Assembly: GCF_029490015.1 (NCBI RefSeq)
Contig: NZ_CP120468.1
Location: forward strand, 1,302,001-1,366,000
Direction of reading: 5' to 3'
DNA length: 64,000 bases
Source: Halobaculum limi
GTDB taxonomy: Archaea > Halobacteriota > Halobacteria > Halobacteriales > Haloferacaceae
Below, piece after piece: positions 42,720 to 51,466 of the stretch. Every line of letters starts with the position of its first letter. Within the stretch, counting starts at the first letter, position 1. The translations under genes and the position numbers were made by a program. The notes under the pieces are model-generated. The model worked only from the letters and a program-made list of their open reading frames with translations. It made no database searches and had not been told where the DNA came from.

Positions 42720-43913
42720 ATGCCCCATCTCGACACGCCGCCGTTCGCGTTCGACTACGATCCCGGCGCGATCCACTACGGTCGTGGCTGTATCGCCGAC
42801 ATCGGCGACGCCCTCGCCGACCGCGGCCTCGACACCGCACTCATCGTCTGTGGCTCCAGCGTCGGTGGCAACGCCGACCTGATGGACGCCGTCGAGGCCG
42901 GACTCGGCGACCGTCTCGTGGAGGTGTTCGCGGGGACGACGCCCGAGAAGCGACTGCGCGAGGCCGCCCGCGCGGTCGAACGCGCCGACGACCTCGGCGT
43001 CGACGCCTTCGTCCCCGTCGGCGGCGGGTCGAGTCTCGACGTGGCGACGGTGGCCGCGGTCCTCCGCGCTCGGGGGCTCTCGCTCGAGGACGCCCGTGCA
43101 GAGGTGCGCGACACCGGCGGCATCGCGACGCCCGACGACCCCGCGTCGCTGACGCCGCTCGTGCCGGTGCCGACGACGCTCGCGGGCGCGGACCTGTCCG
43201 TTATCGCCGGCATCTCCGCAGAAATCGACGACGGCGAGGGCGGCACGGAAGTCGTCTCCTCGGGCGTCGGCGGTACGGCGCTGATGCCGACGGCGCTGTT
43301 CTACGATCCGGCGCTGTTCGAGACGACGCCAGCGGGCGTTCTCGCGGGGTCGGCGATGAACGGCTTCGACAAGGCCATCGAGTCGCTGTACTCGTGCAAC
43401 CGAACGGCCGTCACCGACGCGACGGCGACGCGGGCGATTCGGCTCCTCGCGGATGGCCTCCCCGCGATGACCGACGACGAGACGGCGATGGACCGCGCCG
43501 TCGCCGGCATCGTCCTCGCGCAGTACGGCATCTCTCGACCCGGCGAGATGACCATCAACGTCGTCCACGCCTACGGTCACGGCCTGCGCGACGCTTTCGG
43601 CATCCAACAGGGTCTCGCGCACGCGACGGTCGCCCCGCACGCAATCCGGGCGATGGCGGACGCGGGCGTCGACCTGTCGATACTGTCGAGTGCGTTCGAG
43701 GTCGACTCGGTCGAAGACGCCGTCACGGAACTCGAACGTGTGCGCGACGAACTCGGCTTGCCCGCTCGGCTCTCGGAGGTCGAGGGTGTCGACGAGGCGG
43801 GACTCGACGAGGCCGCCCGCGTGACCGCGGAAGACTCCCTGCTCGCGTACGGTCCCGATGGGTACGACCTCTCCGAGGCCGACGCGCGGGCGGTGTTGGA
43901 CGACGCGTTCTGA
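42720..43913 (+). CDS. Iron-containing alcohol dehydrogenase family protein
   Basis: 397 residues. NAD(P)-binding GGSS region FVPVGGGSSLDVATVAAVLR, PTTLAGADLSVIAGIS, and the metal-binding block with Asp in GSAMNGFDKAIESLYS and His in NVVHAYGHGLRDAFGIQQGL. These are hallmarks of the iron-type (group III) alcohol dehydrogenases, which reduce or oxidise short alcohols, glycerol or hydroxyacids. The substrate cannot be told. It lies between aroA and the cytochrome P450 gene. Confidence 0.87.
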   Translation: MPHLDTPPFAFDYDPGAIHYGRGCIADIGDALADRGLDTALIVCGSSVGGNADLMDAVEAGLGDRLVEVFAGTTPEKRLREAARAVERADDLGVDAFVPVGGGSSLDVATVAAVLRARGLSLEDARAEVRDTGGIATPDDPASLTPLVPVPTTLAGADLSVIAGISAEIDDGEGGTEVVSSGVGGTALMPTALFYDPALFETTPAGVLAGSAMNGFDKAIESLYSCNRTAVTDATATRAIRLLADGLPAMTDDETAMDRAVAGIVLAQYGISRPGEMTINVVHAYGHGLRDAFGIQQGLAHATVAPHAIRAMADAGVDLSILSSAFEVDSVEDAVTELERVRDELGLPARLSEVEGVDEAGLDEAARVTAEDSLLAYGPDGYDLSEADARAVLDDAF

Positions 43914-43940
43914 ACCGTCGCCCCTGACTTGCCCATCGTT

Positions 43941-44045
43941 TCAGTCCTCGTGGATCGCACGCCACACGCGCGGCGGCGTGACCGGCACATCGACGTGGTC
44001 GACGCCGAGACAACCCCGACCAACAGACTCGCCGTTCACCAACTG
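43941..44045 (-). pseudogene. Possible C-terminal remnant of a molybdenum hydroxylase large subunit (CoxL/xanthine dehydrogenase type)
   Basis: The minus strand encodes a 33-residue frame, NGESVGRGCLGVDHVDVPV followed by TPPRVWRAIHED and a stop. The GVDHxDxPxTPxRVWRAI pattern matches what I remember of the C-terminus of CoxL-type Mo hydroxylase subunits. An in-frame TAG lies just upstream, so only this tail is left. No other part of such an enzyme is nearby. Identification is tentative. Confidence 0.4.
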
Positions 44046-44074
44046 CTATGACTCGGGGCGACGAGCGTGTTCGT

Positions 44075-45451
44075 ATGAGCGACACCGCCGACACCGCCCT
44101 CCCGCCCGAGGCCGCGCCCGGTCCCGACGGCCTCCCCGTCCTCGGCTCGTATCTGGAGAGTACGCGCGACTTCTTCACCTTCCGCGACCGCGTCGCCCGC
44201 GAACACGGCGGCGTCGCGCGCTATCGCGTGCTCGGCCAGGACGTGTTCCTGCTGACCGACCCCGACGCAATCCAGCAAGTGCTGGTCACGGAGAACGAGA
44301 AGTTCGTCAAAGGCGAGTTGTTCCAACAGCAACTGCGGCCGATTCTCGGCAACGGCCTCCTCAACAGCGAGGGCGAGTTCTGGCGACGCCAGCGGCACCT
44401 CATCCAGCCGGTGTTCACACCCCGGCGCATCGCCGACTACGCGGAGATGATGGTCGATCGAACGTCGGCGACGGCCGACGGCTGGGCCGACGGCGAGGTG
44501 CGAGACGTCCACCGCGATATGATGGGGCTGACGCTGGACATCGTCGCCCGTGCGCTGATGGGCGTCGACATTCGTGACCGCACGCCCGCCATCGGCGCGG
44601 CCCTCGACACTGTGATGGAGGCGTCCGCCGGCGGCACCCTGCTCGACTTACTCCCGCAGCGCCTGCCGACGCCGTCGCGCCAACGGATGTCAGAGGCCAT
44701 CGCGTCGCTGGACCGCATCGTCGACGAACTCGTCGACGAGAAGCGGCAGGCGCTCCGGGCGGGCGACATCGAACCCGACGCCGACGTGGTGTCGGCGCTG
44801 TTGACTGCCGAGGACGACGACGGCGACCGGATGGCGGCCGAACAGGTGCGCGACGAGGTGAAGACGCTCCTACTGGCCGGCCACGAGACGACGGCGCTCG
44901 CGCTGACGTTCACACTCCACCTCCTCGCGCACAACCCCGAGGTAGAGGAGACCCTGCTCGCGGAACTGGAGGCGGAACTCGGCGACGACGACGCCGGCTT
45001 CGACACGGTTCGCGACCTGGAGTACCTCGACAAGGTCGTCACCGAGTCGATGCGCCTGCTCCCACCGGTCCACGGCATCCTCCGAGAACCGACCGAGGAC
45101 GTGACCATCGGCGGCTACCGCGTGCCCGAGGGGACGCCGCTGTCGATCAGTCAGTGGACCGTCCACCGCGACCCTGCTCACTACGACGACCCGCTGACGT
45201 TCCGCCCCGAGCGGTGGACCGACGAGTTCGAGGCCGACCTCCACCCGCTGGCGTACTTCCCGTTCTCGTCGGGGCCGCGGCGGTGCGTCGGCGACCGCTT
45301 CGCGCTGCTGGAGGCGAAACTCGTCCTCGCGACGCTGTTGCGGCGTTACTCGTTCGAGGCGGTCGACCCGGTCGACTTGGAGTCACATCTGGAGGCGAGT
45401 ATCACCACCCGGCCGACGGTTCCGGTGCAGATGCGACTGCACGAGCGCTAG
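44075..45451 (+). CDS. Cytochrome P450
   Basis: 458 residues from the ATG at 44075 (in-frame alternative at 44048). I-helix LLLAGHETTALALTFT (AGHETT at 268-273), K-helix ESMR (324-327), PERW region FRPERWTDEF and heme loop FPFSSGPRRCVGDRFALLEA with the proximal Cys404. No membrane anchor. A soluble haloarchaeal monooxygenase; the redox partner is probably ferredoxin and the substrate is unknown. It sits between the dehydrogenase and aroC on the same strand. Confidence 0.92.
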   Translation: MSDTADTALPPEAAPGPDGLPVLGSYLESTRDFFTFRDRVAREHGGVARYRVLGQDVFLLTDPDAIQQVLVTENEKFVKGELFQQQLRPILGNGLLNSEGEFWRRQRHLIQPVFTPRRIADYAEMMVDRTSATADGWADGEVRDVHRDMMGLTLDIVARALMGVDIRDRTPAIGAALDTVMEASAGGTLLDLLPQRLPTPSRQRMSEAIASLDRIVDELVDEKRQALRAGDIEPDADVVSALLTAEDDDGDRMAAEQVRDEVKTLLLAGHETTALALTFTLHLLAHNPEVEETLLAELEAELGDDDAGFDTVRDLEYLDKVVTESMRLLPPVHGILREPTEDVTIGGYRVPEGTPLSISQWTVHRDPAHYDDPLTFRPERWTDEFEADLHPLAYFPFSSGPRRCVGDRFALLEAKLVLATLLRRYSFEAVDPVDLESHLEASITTRPTVPVQMRLHER

Positions 45452-45500
45452 GCGTCGTCGCGTCCGGATCGTACGAGCACACTCGCCACCTTCGCCGCAT

Positions 45501-45506
45501 TTTATA
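45501..45506 (+). promoter_or_regulatory. TATA-like box of aroC
   Basis: TTTATA lies 24-29 nt upstream of the ATG at 45530, fitting a leaderless transcript. Confidence 0.55.
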
Positions 45507-45529
45507 CCGCCGAACCACCGAGTGCGTCT

Positions 45530-46717
45530 ATGAATGGCAACGAGTTCGGCCGGCTGTTCCGGCTGACGACCTACGGCGAGAGCCACGGCCCCGCGATGGG
45601 CTGTACGGTCTCCGGAGTTCCTGCGGGCGTCGAACTGGACGAAGAGCGCATCCAGCGCGAACTCGACCGGCGCAAACCGGGGCAATCGATGATCACGACC
45701 AGCCGTGGGGAACCGGACGAAGTCACCATCAACTCTGGAGTGCAGGACGGCTACACCACGGGCACGCCCGTCGGGATGGTCATCCAGAACAAAGACGCCC
45801 GCTCGGGCAAGTACGAACCGTTCGTCACCGCGCCGCGCCCGAGTCACGGCGACTACACCTACTCCGCGAAGTTCGGCACGCGCAACTGGGGCGGCGGGGG
45901 GCGCTCCTCTGCCCGGGAGACGGTGAACTGGGTCGCCGGTGGCGCGATTGCGAAGGCGATTCTGGACCAGAGCGAGTACGACGTGCAGATCAAAGCGCAC
46001 GTCAACCAGATCGGTGACATCGTCGCGCCCGACGTGACGTTCGAGGAGATGCTCGAACACAGCGAGGACAACGAGGTGCGGTGTGCCCACCCCGAGACGG
46101 CCGAACGGATGCGCGACCGCATCGACGAGTACCAGCAGGCGGGCGACTCCATCGGCGGCGCCATCGAGTTCGAGGCGCGCGGCGTCCCCCGCGGCCTCGG
46201 TGCGCCGCGTTTCGACTCGGTTCCGGCGCGACTCGGGCAGGCGATGATGGCCATTCCCGCGACCACCGGCTTCGAGTTCGGCCTCGGTCGCGACGCCCGC
46301 GAGGTCGCAGGAATCGACCGCAACGAGGACTGGGAGTTCGACGACGGCGACCACCCCGAGACGGTCAGCGAGGAGGGTGACCCCGTCCCCGTCGGCAACG
46401 ACCACGGCGGCCTCCAGGGCGGCATCACGACCGGCGAACCTATTTACGGCGAGGTGACGTGGCACGCGCCCACCTCCATCCCGAAAGAGCAGACGACGGT
46501 CGACTGGGAGACGGGCGAGGAGAAGCAGGTGCAGGTCGTCGGCCGACACGACCCCGTCCTCCCACCGCGAGCGGTTCCGGTGGTCGAGGCGATGCTGTAC
46601 TGCACGGTGCTCGACTTTATGCTGCTCGGTGGTCGGATCAATCCCGACCGACTCGACGGGCAGGTCGGCCAGTACGACACCGATTACCACCCGAGCAGTC
46701 CCGAGAACGAGGAGTGA
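45530..46717 (+). CDS. aroC: Chorismate synthase
   Basis: 395 residues. Signature GRLFRLTTYGESHGPAMGCT at the N-terminus (flavin/EPSP binding), PRPSHGDYTYSAKFGTRNWG, GGGGRSSARETVNWVAGGAI, RFDSVPARLGQAMMAIPATT, VGNDHGGLQGGITTGEPIYG and RHDPVLPPRAVPVVEAMLY. It converts EPSP to chorismate with reduced FMN, completing the shikimate pathway. Confidence 0.95.
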   Translation: MNGNEFGRLFRLTTYGESHGPAMGCTVSGVPAGVELDEERIQRELDRRKPGQSMITTSRGEPDEVTINSGVQDGYTTGTPVGMVIQNKDARSGKYEPFVTAPRPSHGDYTYSAKFGTRNWGGGGRSSARETVNWVAGGAIAKAILDQSEYDVQIKAHVNQIGDIVAPDVTFEEMLEHSEDNEVRCAHPETAERMRDRIDEYQQAGDSIGGAIEFEARGVPRGLGAPRFDSVPARLGQAMMAIPATTGFEFGLGRDAREVAGIDRNEDWEFDDGDHPETVSEEGDPVPVGNDHGGLQGGITTGEPIYGEVTWHAPTSIPKEQTTVDWETGEEKQVQVVGRHDPVLPPRAVPVVEAMLYCTVLDFMLLGGRINPDRLDGQVGQYDTDYHPSSPENEE

Positions 46718-46750
46718 CCGACGGCTGTCGCCGCGGGACGAGGCGCGTGG

Positions 46751-47944
46751 CTACCTGCCGGCGACGGAGCGGTCTGGTGTCTGCGCAGACGACGACAGGT
46801 CGACCGTCGCGGGCGCCGTCGACCGCGGTAGCGTCACGGTGACTGTCGTTCCCTCCGGCCCCGTCTCCGCCACCTCGACGTCGCCGCCGTAGCGGTCGAC
46901 CAGACGAGCGACGATCGTGAGGCCGAGTCCGTGGCTGACGCCCTTCGTGACCGCCGTGTCGAATATCCCAGCGCGGTCCTCGGTCGGGATTCCCGGTCCG
47001 TTGTCTCGGATCGAGGCCGTCACCCGGTCCGACTCGGTTGTGATACGCACGTCGACCCGCTTGCGGTCGCTGTCGTTGTGTTCGACGGCGTTCATCAGGA
47101 TATTGGAGAACACTCGCCGAAGCAAGTAGTCGCCTCGGACGCACACGTCTTCCGTGGAGTCGAGGGTGGTTTCGAGCGTCGAGTCGGTCGACCCGTGTCG
47201 ATCGTGGGTGTTTCGCAGTTCCTCCTCCAGCACCGCGTTGAGGTCGACGGACTCGAACGTCTCCTGTTCGGTGTCGATCTGCGTGAGTAGTCTCGCGTCT
47301 TCGATCACCGTTGTGAGTTCGTCCGTCTGTCGCCGGATGACCTCGACAAACTGCTCGACGTCGGGGTCCGAATCGCGGTCGGCGTCGGTCGCGAGAAGTT
47401 CGGCGTATCCCTCGATCACGTTCGCCGTGTTCAACACCTCGTGGCGCAAGAGCGCGTTCATGTACTCGAGAAACTCTTGGTTTCGTTTCGCTTCTGCCGC
47501 CCGAACATCCGCCCGTTCGGCCGTGACTGCGCGCTCGATGCCCCGTGCGTTCAACACGCCCACGAGGAGGCCAGCGCCCGCGCCGACCGAGACGCCCCAG
47601 CGGACCGACGAAAGCTGTGCCCAGAGGAGCTCCGGAAAGAAGGTCACGCCGGTTATGACGGAGAACAACCCCAAGAAGACGGTCCCGCCGAGCGTCCACG
47701 CGGCGATACCGTGGTAGCGGTCGTCGGAGATTCCAACTCGGGGAAGATACCACCCGACGCCGATTAGGAGGGCGTTCGCGGGGATACTGAAAACCAACCC
47801 CGCGATCAACGAGATGTCGACGTACGAGAACACGACTCCCCAGACGTACAGTTCGACGGCGGTGAACGCGAGGAAGCAGACGCCCGCCGCGACGAGCGCC
47901 GTCGGAAGCCGCCTGCCTGACGTAAGCATCTCCCGTTCGAACAT
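46751..47944 (-). CDS. Membrane-bound sensor histidine kinase
   Basis: 397 residues from the ATG at 47944. About four TM helices occupy residues 14-135, with no large external domain. The H-box is YMNALLRHEVLNTANVIEGY (His168), the N-box VFSNILMNAVEHNDSDR, the G1 box SIRDNGPGIPTEDRAGIFD and the G2 box GVSHGLGLTIVARLV. It probably senses a membrane or small-molecule signal; no response regulator is encoded adjacent. Confidence 0.9.
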   Translation of the reverse strand: MFEREMLTSGRRLPTALVAAGVCFLAFTAVELYVWGVVFSYVDISLIAGLVFSIPANALLIGVGWYLPRVGISDDRYHGIAAWTLGGTVFLGLFSVITGVTFFPELLWAQLSSVRWGVSVGAGAGLLVGVLNARGIERAVTAERADVRAAEAKRNQEFLEYMNALLRHEVLNTANVIEGYAELLATDADRDSDPDVEQFVEVIRRQTDELTTVIEDARLLTQIDTEQETFESVDLNAVLEEELRNTHDRHGSTDSTLETTLDSTEDVCVRGDYLLRRVFSNILMNAVEHNDSDRKRVDVRITTESDRVTASIRDNGPGIPTEDRAGIFDTAVTKGVSHGLGLTIVARLVDRYGGDVEVAETGPEGTTVTVTLPRSTAPATVDLSSSAQTPDRSVAGR

Positions 47945-47968
47945 CTTCGTCTGGTATCTCCATTGTCG

Positions 47969-47978
47969 TTATTTAATA
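47969..47978 (-). promoter_or_regulatory. TATA-like box of the membrane histidine kinase
   Basis: The minus strand reads TATTAAATAA, 25-34 nt upstream of the ATG at 47944, the expected spacing for a leaderless transcript. Confidence 0.55.
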
Positions 47979-48050
47979 CTAATTAGTAATCCATCGCACA
48001 GTTGTCCGGCGATTATTCGGTGTGGTTGGTCGAACCGTCGAGTGAGTCGG

Positions 48051-48765
48051 CTACGCCCGGTCTTCGAGGAACGCCCGCAACTCCGCCGTCGAGTCGGCGT
48101 CGATGGGATCGAGTCCCCAGCGGAACGCCGGGAGGTCGTCGTCGGTAACGTCTGTGTCGCGGCCGAGCGCTCGGTCACCGAGCGCCTGATTGCGTCGCCG
48201 TCGCTCGCGCGCGTCCGTCACCACCTCGTCGCCGTCGACGCCGACCGTCGACGCGAGGTCGCGAAGCAGGTCGAACGAGTAGTCCGGGACGGCCGCGACC
48301 AGCCCCTCGTGGAACGCCCACGCGTCGGCGCGCGTCGTCCGGACGCGAACTTCGAGCAGCGCACACGGAAGCAGCATCGACCACTCGTTGACGGGAACGG
48401 GGAACATCGTCAGCGTCGGGCGGAACGCGCCGTCCGCGAGCAGATCCGAGAATTTCGGGAACTCCTCGCGCCACCAGCGAATCGACTCCCGGTGTGCGTA
48501 ATCGAAGTAGACGAGGACGAGCGTGCCACCGCCGTCGTATATCTGCCCGACGCCCGAGTACGGCGTCCGCTCGACAGTCTGTCGGCTGAACGGTTCGGTT
48601 GGCTCAGCCGTCGTGAACGATTCGGTGTGCCACCCAGGCGCGGGTTCGTCGGCCGACTCCCCACACGAACAGTCCGAGACACCCCGCCGTCGCGGTGAGC
48701 GTCGACGCACTGGCCGCTGCGAGGAACCGACGGCGATCAAACGTGGGTCGCTGGTCGCTCGACAC
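48051..48765 (-). pseudogene. DsbA-like thioredoxin-fold lipoprotein gene, frameshifted and lacking the CxxC motif
   Basis: A GTG at 48765 opens a frame encoding a Tat/lipobox signal: TFDRRRFLAAASASTLTATA then GCLGLF (lipobox Cys codon 48679-48681), which stops near 48604 after unrelated sequence. The neighbouring frame, one base shifted, carries the rest: PAPGWHTESFTTAEP, TLVLVYFDYAHRESIRWWRE, FPVPVNEWSMLLPCALLEVR and PDYSFDLLRDLASTVGVDGD, a DsbA-family layout down to the stop at 48051. Restoring one reading frame needs one base skipped, perhaps in the C-run at 48659-48662. The active-site CPxC of DsbA is replaced by AHRES, so it would be redox-inactive even if repaired. Confidence 0.65.
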
Positions 48766-50936
48766 TACTCGTTCCTCGGTGGGGTCGTCGTGGCGGCTGT
48801 AAAGGCGGCCAAAGACCGTCGAAATCGAGGGACGGAACGTAGGTAAGCGTGCATAACACGAGTTTCGAAGTGGCTGAGCATCGCCGGACGCCCGTTGTCT
48901 GCCCGAACGTCGACTGTGCGACCGGTGTACACCGTCCCTGAGTCGTGGACCGTATGTCTGTCCCAGCCGACACCGTCCGGGCGCGTCGCTGCGACGACGC
49001 GCTGGTGGCTCTCGCGTTCGACTTCGTAGCGGTACTGCACGTACGTCTGTGGCTTCACCTCGACGACGACGCGCTTGACCGCCTCGCCTTTCGGACCCTG
49101 CGTCGAGACGAGCGTGACCGAGTAGGTTCCGGGGTGGCCGTAGGTGTGCTGGAAGCCGACCGTCTGCGGGCTTCCGGATCCCTTCAGCGTCGAGCCATCG
49201 CCCAGTTCGATTCGGTAGTTCGCGTACGACCCGACCGCGAACTCGACGGCGGTTCCGGGCGGGACAGTGATCGAATCCGTCGGGGCGTCGTCTCCGGGCT
49301 CGACTGCGTAGAAGACGACGTCGTCGTGCGTTGCAATCGACTGCACGCGGTTCACCCATCGCTTCCTGGACGTGTCGCCGTCGGCGTCGACCGCCTCGAC
49401 GACGACCGCTCGCGAGACGGGACCGCCGCTGGTCGAGGTGAAGGTGTGATTCACCGAACTGGACCGCGTGCCGGTGAACCGGCCGAGCGTGTCGGTCATG
49501 ATGGTTCTCGGTGTGTCGTTGAACGTCCACGTGACGCGGACTAACTCCTCGCCGAGATACGACACCGGCGCGGTGAACCCGTAGCGCCCGAACGAGACGA
49601 TGTCTCTGTCCGAGGTCTCGGACGGTCGGTCGGGGTCGTGCTCCGAGAAGATGCCCGACACGAACGGTGCGTACAGCTGCTGTGACTGCTCACTAGTCGC
49701 CGAAACGTCGACACGCTTCACGACCGTCACCGTCTCCCCCTCGTCGTCGGTGACCGTCACGGTGACGCGTACCGTATCGCCGACTGCCCCCTCCACCGGG
49801 ACGGTGTTGACGAAGCGTGAGGCCGACCGCTCCAGTTGTGACTGCGTCGGACCCCAGGTGATGGTCAACTGGCCGCCGTCGGGGTCGTGTGCGTCCAGCG
49901 TGAACGTCCCGGCGGACCCGTTCTCGACGACTGAGGGGCCGGACAGGTGTACGACCGGCGACCCTGAGTCGTACACCTCGATGGTTCGCTCGGCCGACGT
50001 GCTCGCGTTGCTGTCGTCGACGACGGTTCCGCTGACAGTCACCGTTCCGGGCGTCTCGAACGTCCGGCGCAAAACGACGCCGGAGGCGTTCCCCGGTCCG
50101 TCCCATCTCGTCTGGACGATGACGCCGTCCGGGTCGGTCGCTCGGAGGACAAACACCGCCTCCTCGCCGACGGCGACGCGGTCGGGACCCTCGAGTCGGA
50201 CCGACGGCGCGACGTTCCCCTCGTCGCCCGGGTCGCTCGTCGCGTCGGCCGCACGCACCAGCACGGACTTCGTGAGCGTCCGCGTCGCCCCGTCGTCGTC
50301 GGTGACGCGGACGCTGAAGGTGAACGTCTCCCCCGCAGGCACGTCGAACTGTCGCGTCAGACTTCGGCCAGTCTCGCCGTTCGACCACGCGAACGACGTG
50401 ACGCTCCCGTCAGGATCGGAAGCCGACGCGGTGAACGTCGCTCGCTCACCGCGAACGACCGCGTCGGGACCCGTGATTCGACCGGTCGGCGGCGCGTTCG
50501 TGGGACCGTCGGTGCTGTCGCCGGACGTGTTCGATCCGATCGTTCGATTCGACGCCGGGTCGTCGCTCGGCGGGTCCGTTCCGACGTCGACGTACAGCGT
50601 GTCGCTCCGGGTAGCACCGTCGTCGTCCGTGACAGTCAGCGTGACGAGGTAGCGGCCGACCGCGGCAGCGACGAAGGAGGTCGTCGCCGCCGTCGGCGAG
50701 GCGGAGGAAACGACGGTTCCGTTCGGCGCGGTGACGGTCCACTCGTACCCGACCACGTCGCCGTCGAGGTCGAGCGACCCGCCGCCGTCCAGCCAGACGA
50801 CCGCCCCTCGTTCGACCCGTTGGTCGAGACCGGCGTCGGCCAACGGCGGCGCGTTCTCGGCGACGAAGCCACCGGCGGGCACGGTGACGGCCGCCACCAC
50901 GAGGAAGAACGCGACGACGAACGAGACGCGGTGCAT
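48765..50936 (-). CDS. Secreted PKD-repeat surface protein
   Basis: 723 residues. A signal peptide (about 1-25, MHRVSFVVAFFLVVAAVTVP) precedes four or more PKD-type domains: NAPPLADAGLDQRVERGAVV with YLVTLTVTDDDGATRSDTLY, GPDAVVRGERATFTASASDP, GPDRVAVGEEAVFVLRATDP, GPSVVENGSAGTFTLDAHDP, and a last one near 570-640 (YGHPGTYSVTLVSTQGPKGE). The C-terminus shows no clear anchor. PKD repeats occur in archaeal surface and adhesion proteins. Its stop codon shares a G with the start of the DsbA-like gene (TAGTG), so the two were translationally coupled. Confidence 0.85.
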   Translation of the reverse strand: MHRVSFVVAFFLVVAAVTVPAGGFVAENAPPLADAGLDQRVERGAVVWLDGGGSLDLDGDVVGYEWTVTAPNGTVVSSASPTAATTSFVAAAVGRYLVTLTVTDDDGATRSDTLYVDVGTDPPSDDPASNRTIGSNTSGDSTDGPTNAPPTGRITGPDAVVRGERATFTASASDPDGSVTSFAWSNGETGRSLTRQFDVPAGETFTFSVRVTDDDGATRTLTKSVLVRAADATSDPGDEGNVAPSVRLEGPDRVAVGEEAVFVLRATDPDGVIVQTRWDGPGNASGVVLRRTFETPGTVTVSGTVVDDSNASTSAERTIEVYDSGSPVVHLSGPSVVENGSAGTFTLDAHDPDGGQLTITWGPTQSQLERSASRFVNTVPVEGAVGDTVRVTVTVTDDEGETVTVVKRVDVSATSEQSQQLYAPFVSGIFSEHDPDRPSETSDRDIVSFGRYGFTAPVSYLGEELVRVTWTFNDTPRTIMTDTLGRFTGTRSSSVNHTFTSTSGGPVSRAVVVEAVDADGDTSRKRWVNRVQSIATHDDVVFYAVEPGDDAPTDSITVPPGTAVEFAVGSYANYRIELGDGSTLKGSGSPQTVGFQHTYGHPGTYSVTLVSTQGPKGEAVKRVVVEVKPQTYVQYRYEVERESHQRVVAATRPDGVGWDRHTVHDSGTVYTGRTVDVRADNGRPAMLSHFETRVMHAYLRSVPRFRRSLAAFTAATTTPPRNE

Positions 50937-51014
50937 TGCTCTGAACGCTCTGTCTCGGTATGCGTGATAAACATACGGGTGTACCGACAGATGTACCGAC
51001 AGAATGCACCGAAG
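50937..51014. other. Upstream region of the PKD-protein gene
   Basis: No feature beyond an AT-rich segment near 50966-51000 (gataaacatacgggtgtaccgacag) that should hold the promoter. A 9-nt direct repeat (gtaccgaca) occurs at 50983-50991 and 50993-51001. Confidence 0.35.
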
Positions 51015-51272
51015 TCAGCGGGTTTCTGAATCGTGATCGCTCCGTCGGTCACAGTCTCCACGTCTATTGACGTCGTCGTCCCCGTCACTACCGCGGTTCA
51101 TCCGGTCGTACGCGGCCGCCGCCGCCCGAACGTTGGGTGTCGTCTCCGGGCCGCACTCGCTCGCTTCGACCGGTCGCCTGTTCGGGAGTCGTGGACCGCC
51201 CGGTTCGGTGTGCACACGCCGGCGAAGTCGTGACGCGAACGCCGCGACCGCCGAAGAATACTCGCGTGACAT
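51015..51272 (-). CDS. Possible small hypothetical protein
   Basis: An ATG at 51272 gives 85 residues beginning MSREYSSAVAAFASRLRRRV, continuing with PETTPNVRAAAAAYDRMNRG and ending in an Asp/Arg-rich tail. Composition is plausible but not decisive, since the tail is Arg/Asp-rich and other frames are open too. A TTG at 51314 could extend it. No domain recognised. Confidence 0.35.
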   Translation of the reverse strand: MSREYSSAVAAFASRLRRRVHTEPGGPRLPNRRPVEASECGPETTPNVRAAAAAYDRMNRGSDGDDDVNRRGDCDRRSDHDSETR

Positions 51273-51466
51273 ATCGGGGTCGTCCGCTCCCACTGTTATG
51301 AAAATTGCTACCAAAAGACACGTTATCAGAACGGCGTGATCGATCGTGGTCCGAACCGCTAGACTGCGAAACCCTCACGATCGTCCCTTTGCGAACCCAT
51401 AGCAAGGCATTTGACCCGGGGAACTAAACCAATCAATACTGCCCATCGGTGGGCTGATCAGTACCT
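51273..51466. promoter_or_regulatory. Upstream region of porAB
   Basis: No gene. A GCCCA-TCGG-TGGGC hairpin (51441-51454) lies 13-26 nt upstream of the porA ATG and could be a 5' leader element. A TATA-like box is not obvious; AACTAAACCAATCAATAC (51422-51439) is the most AT-rich spot. Confidence 0.4.

Noticed and set aside
48945-49544. 199-codon plus-strand frame inside the PKD gene
   Set aside because: Antisense to a well-supported PKD-domain gene, no domain of its own.
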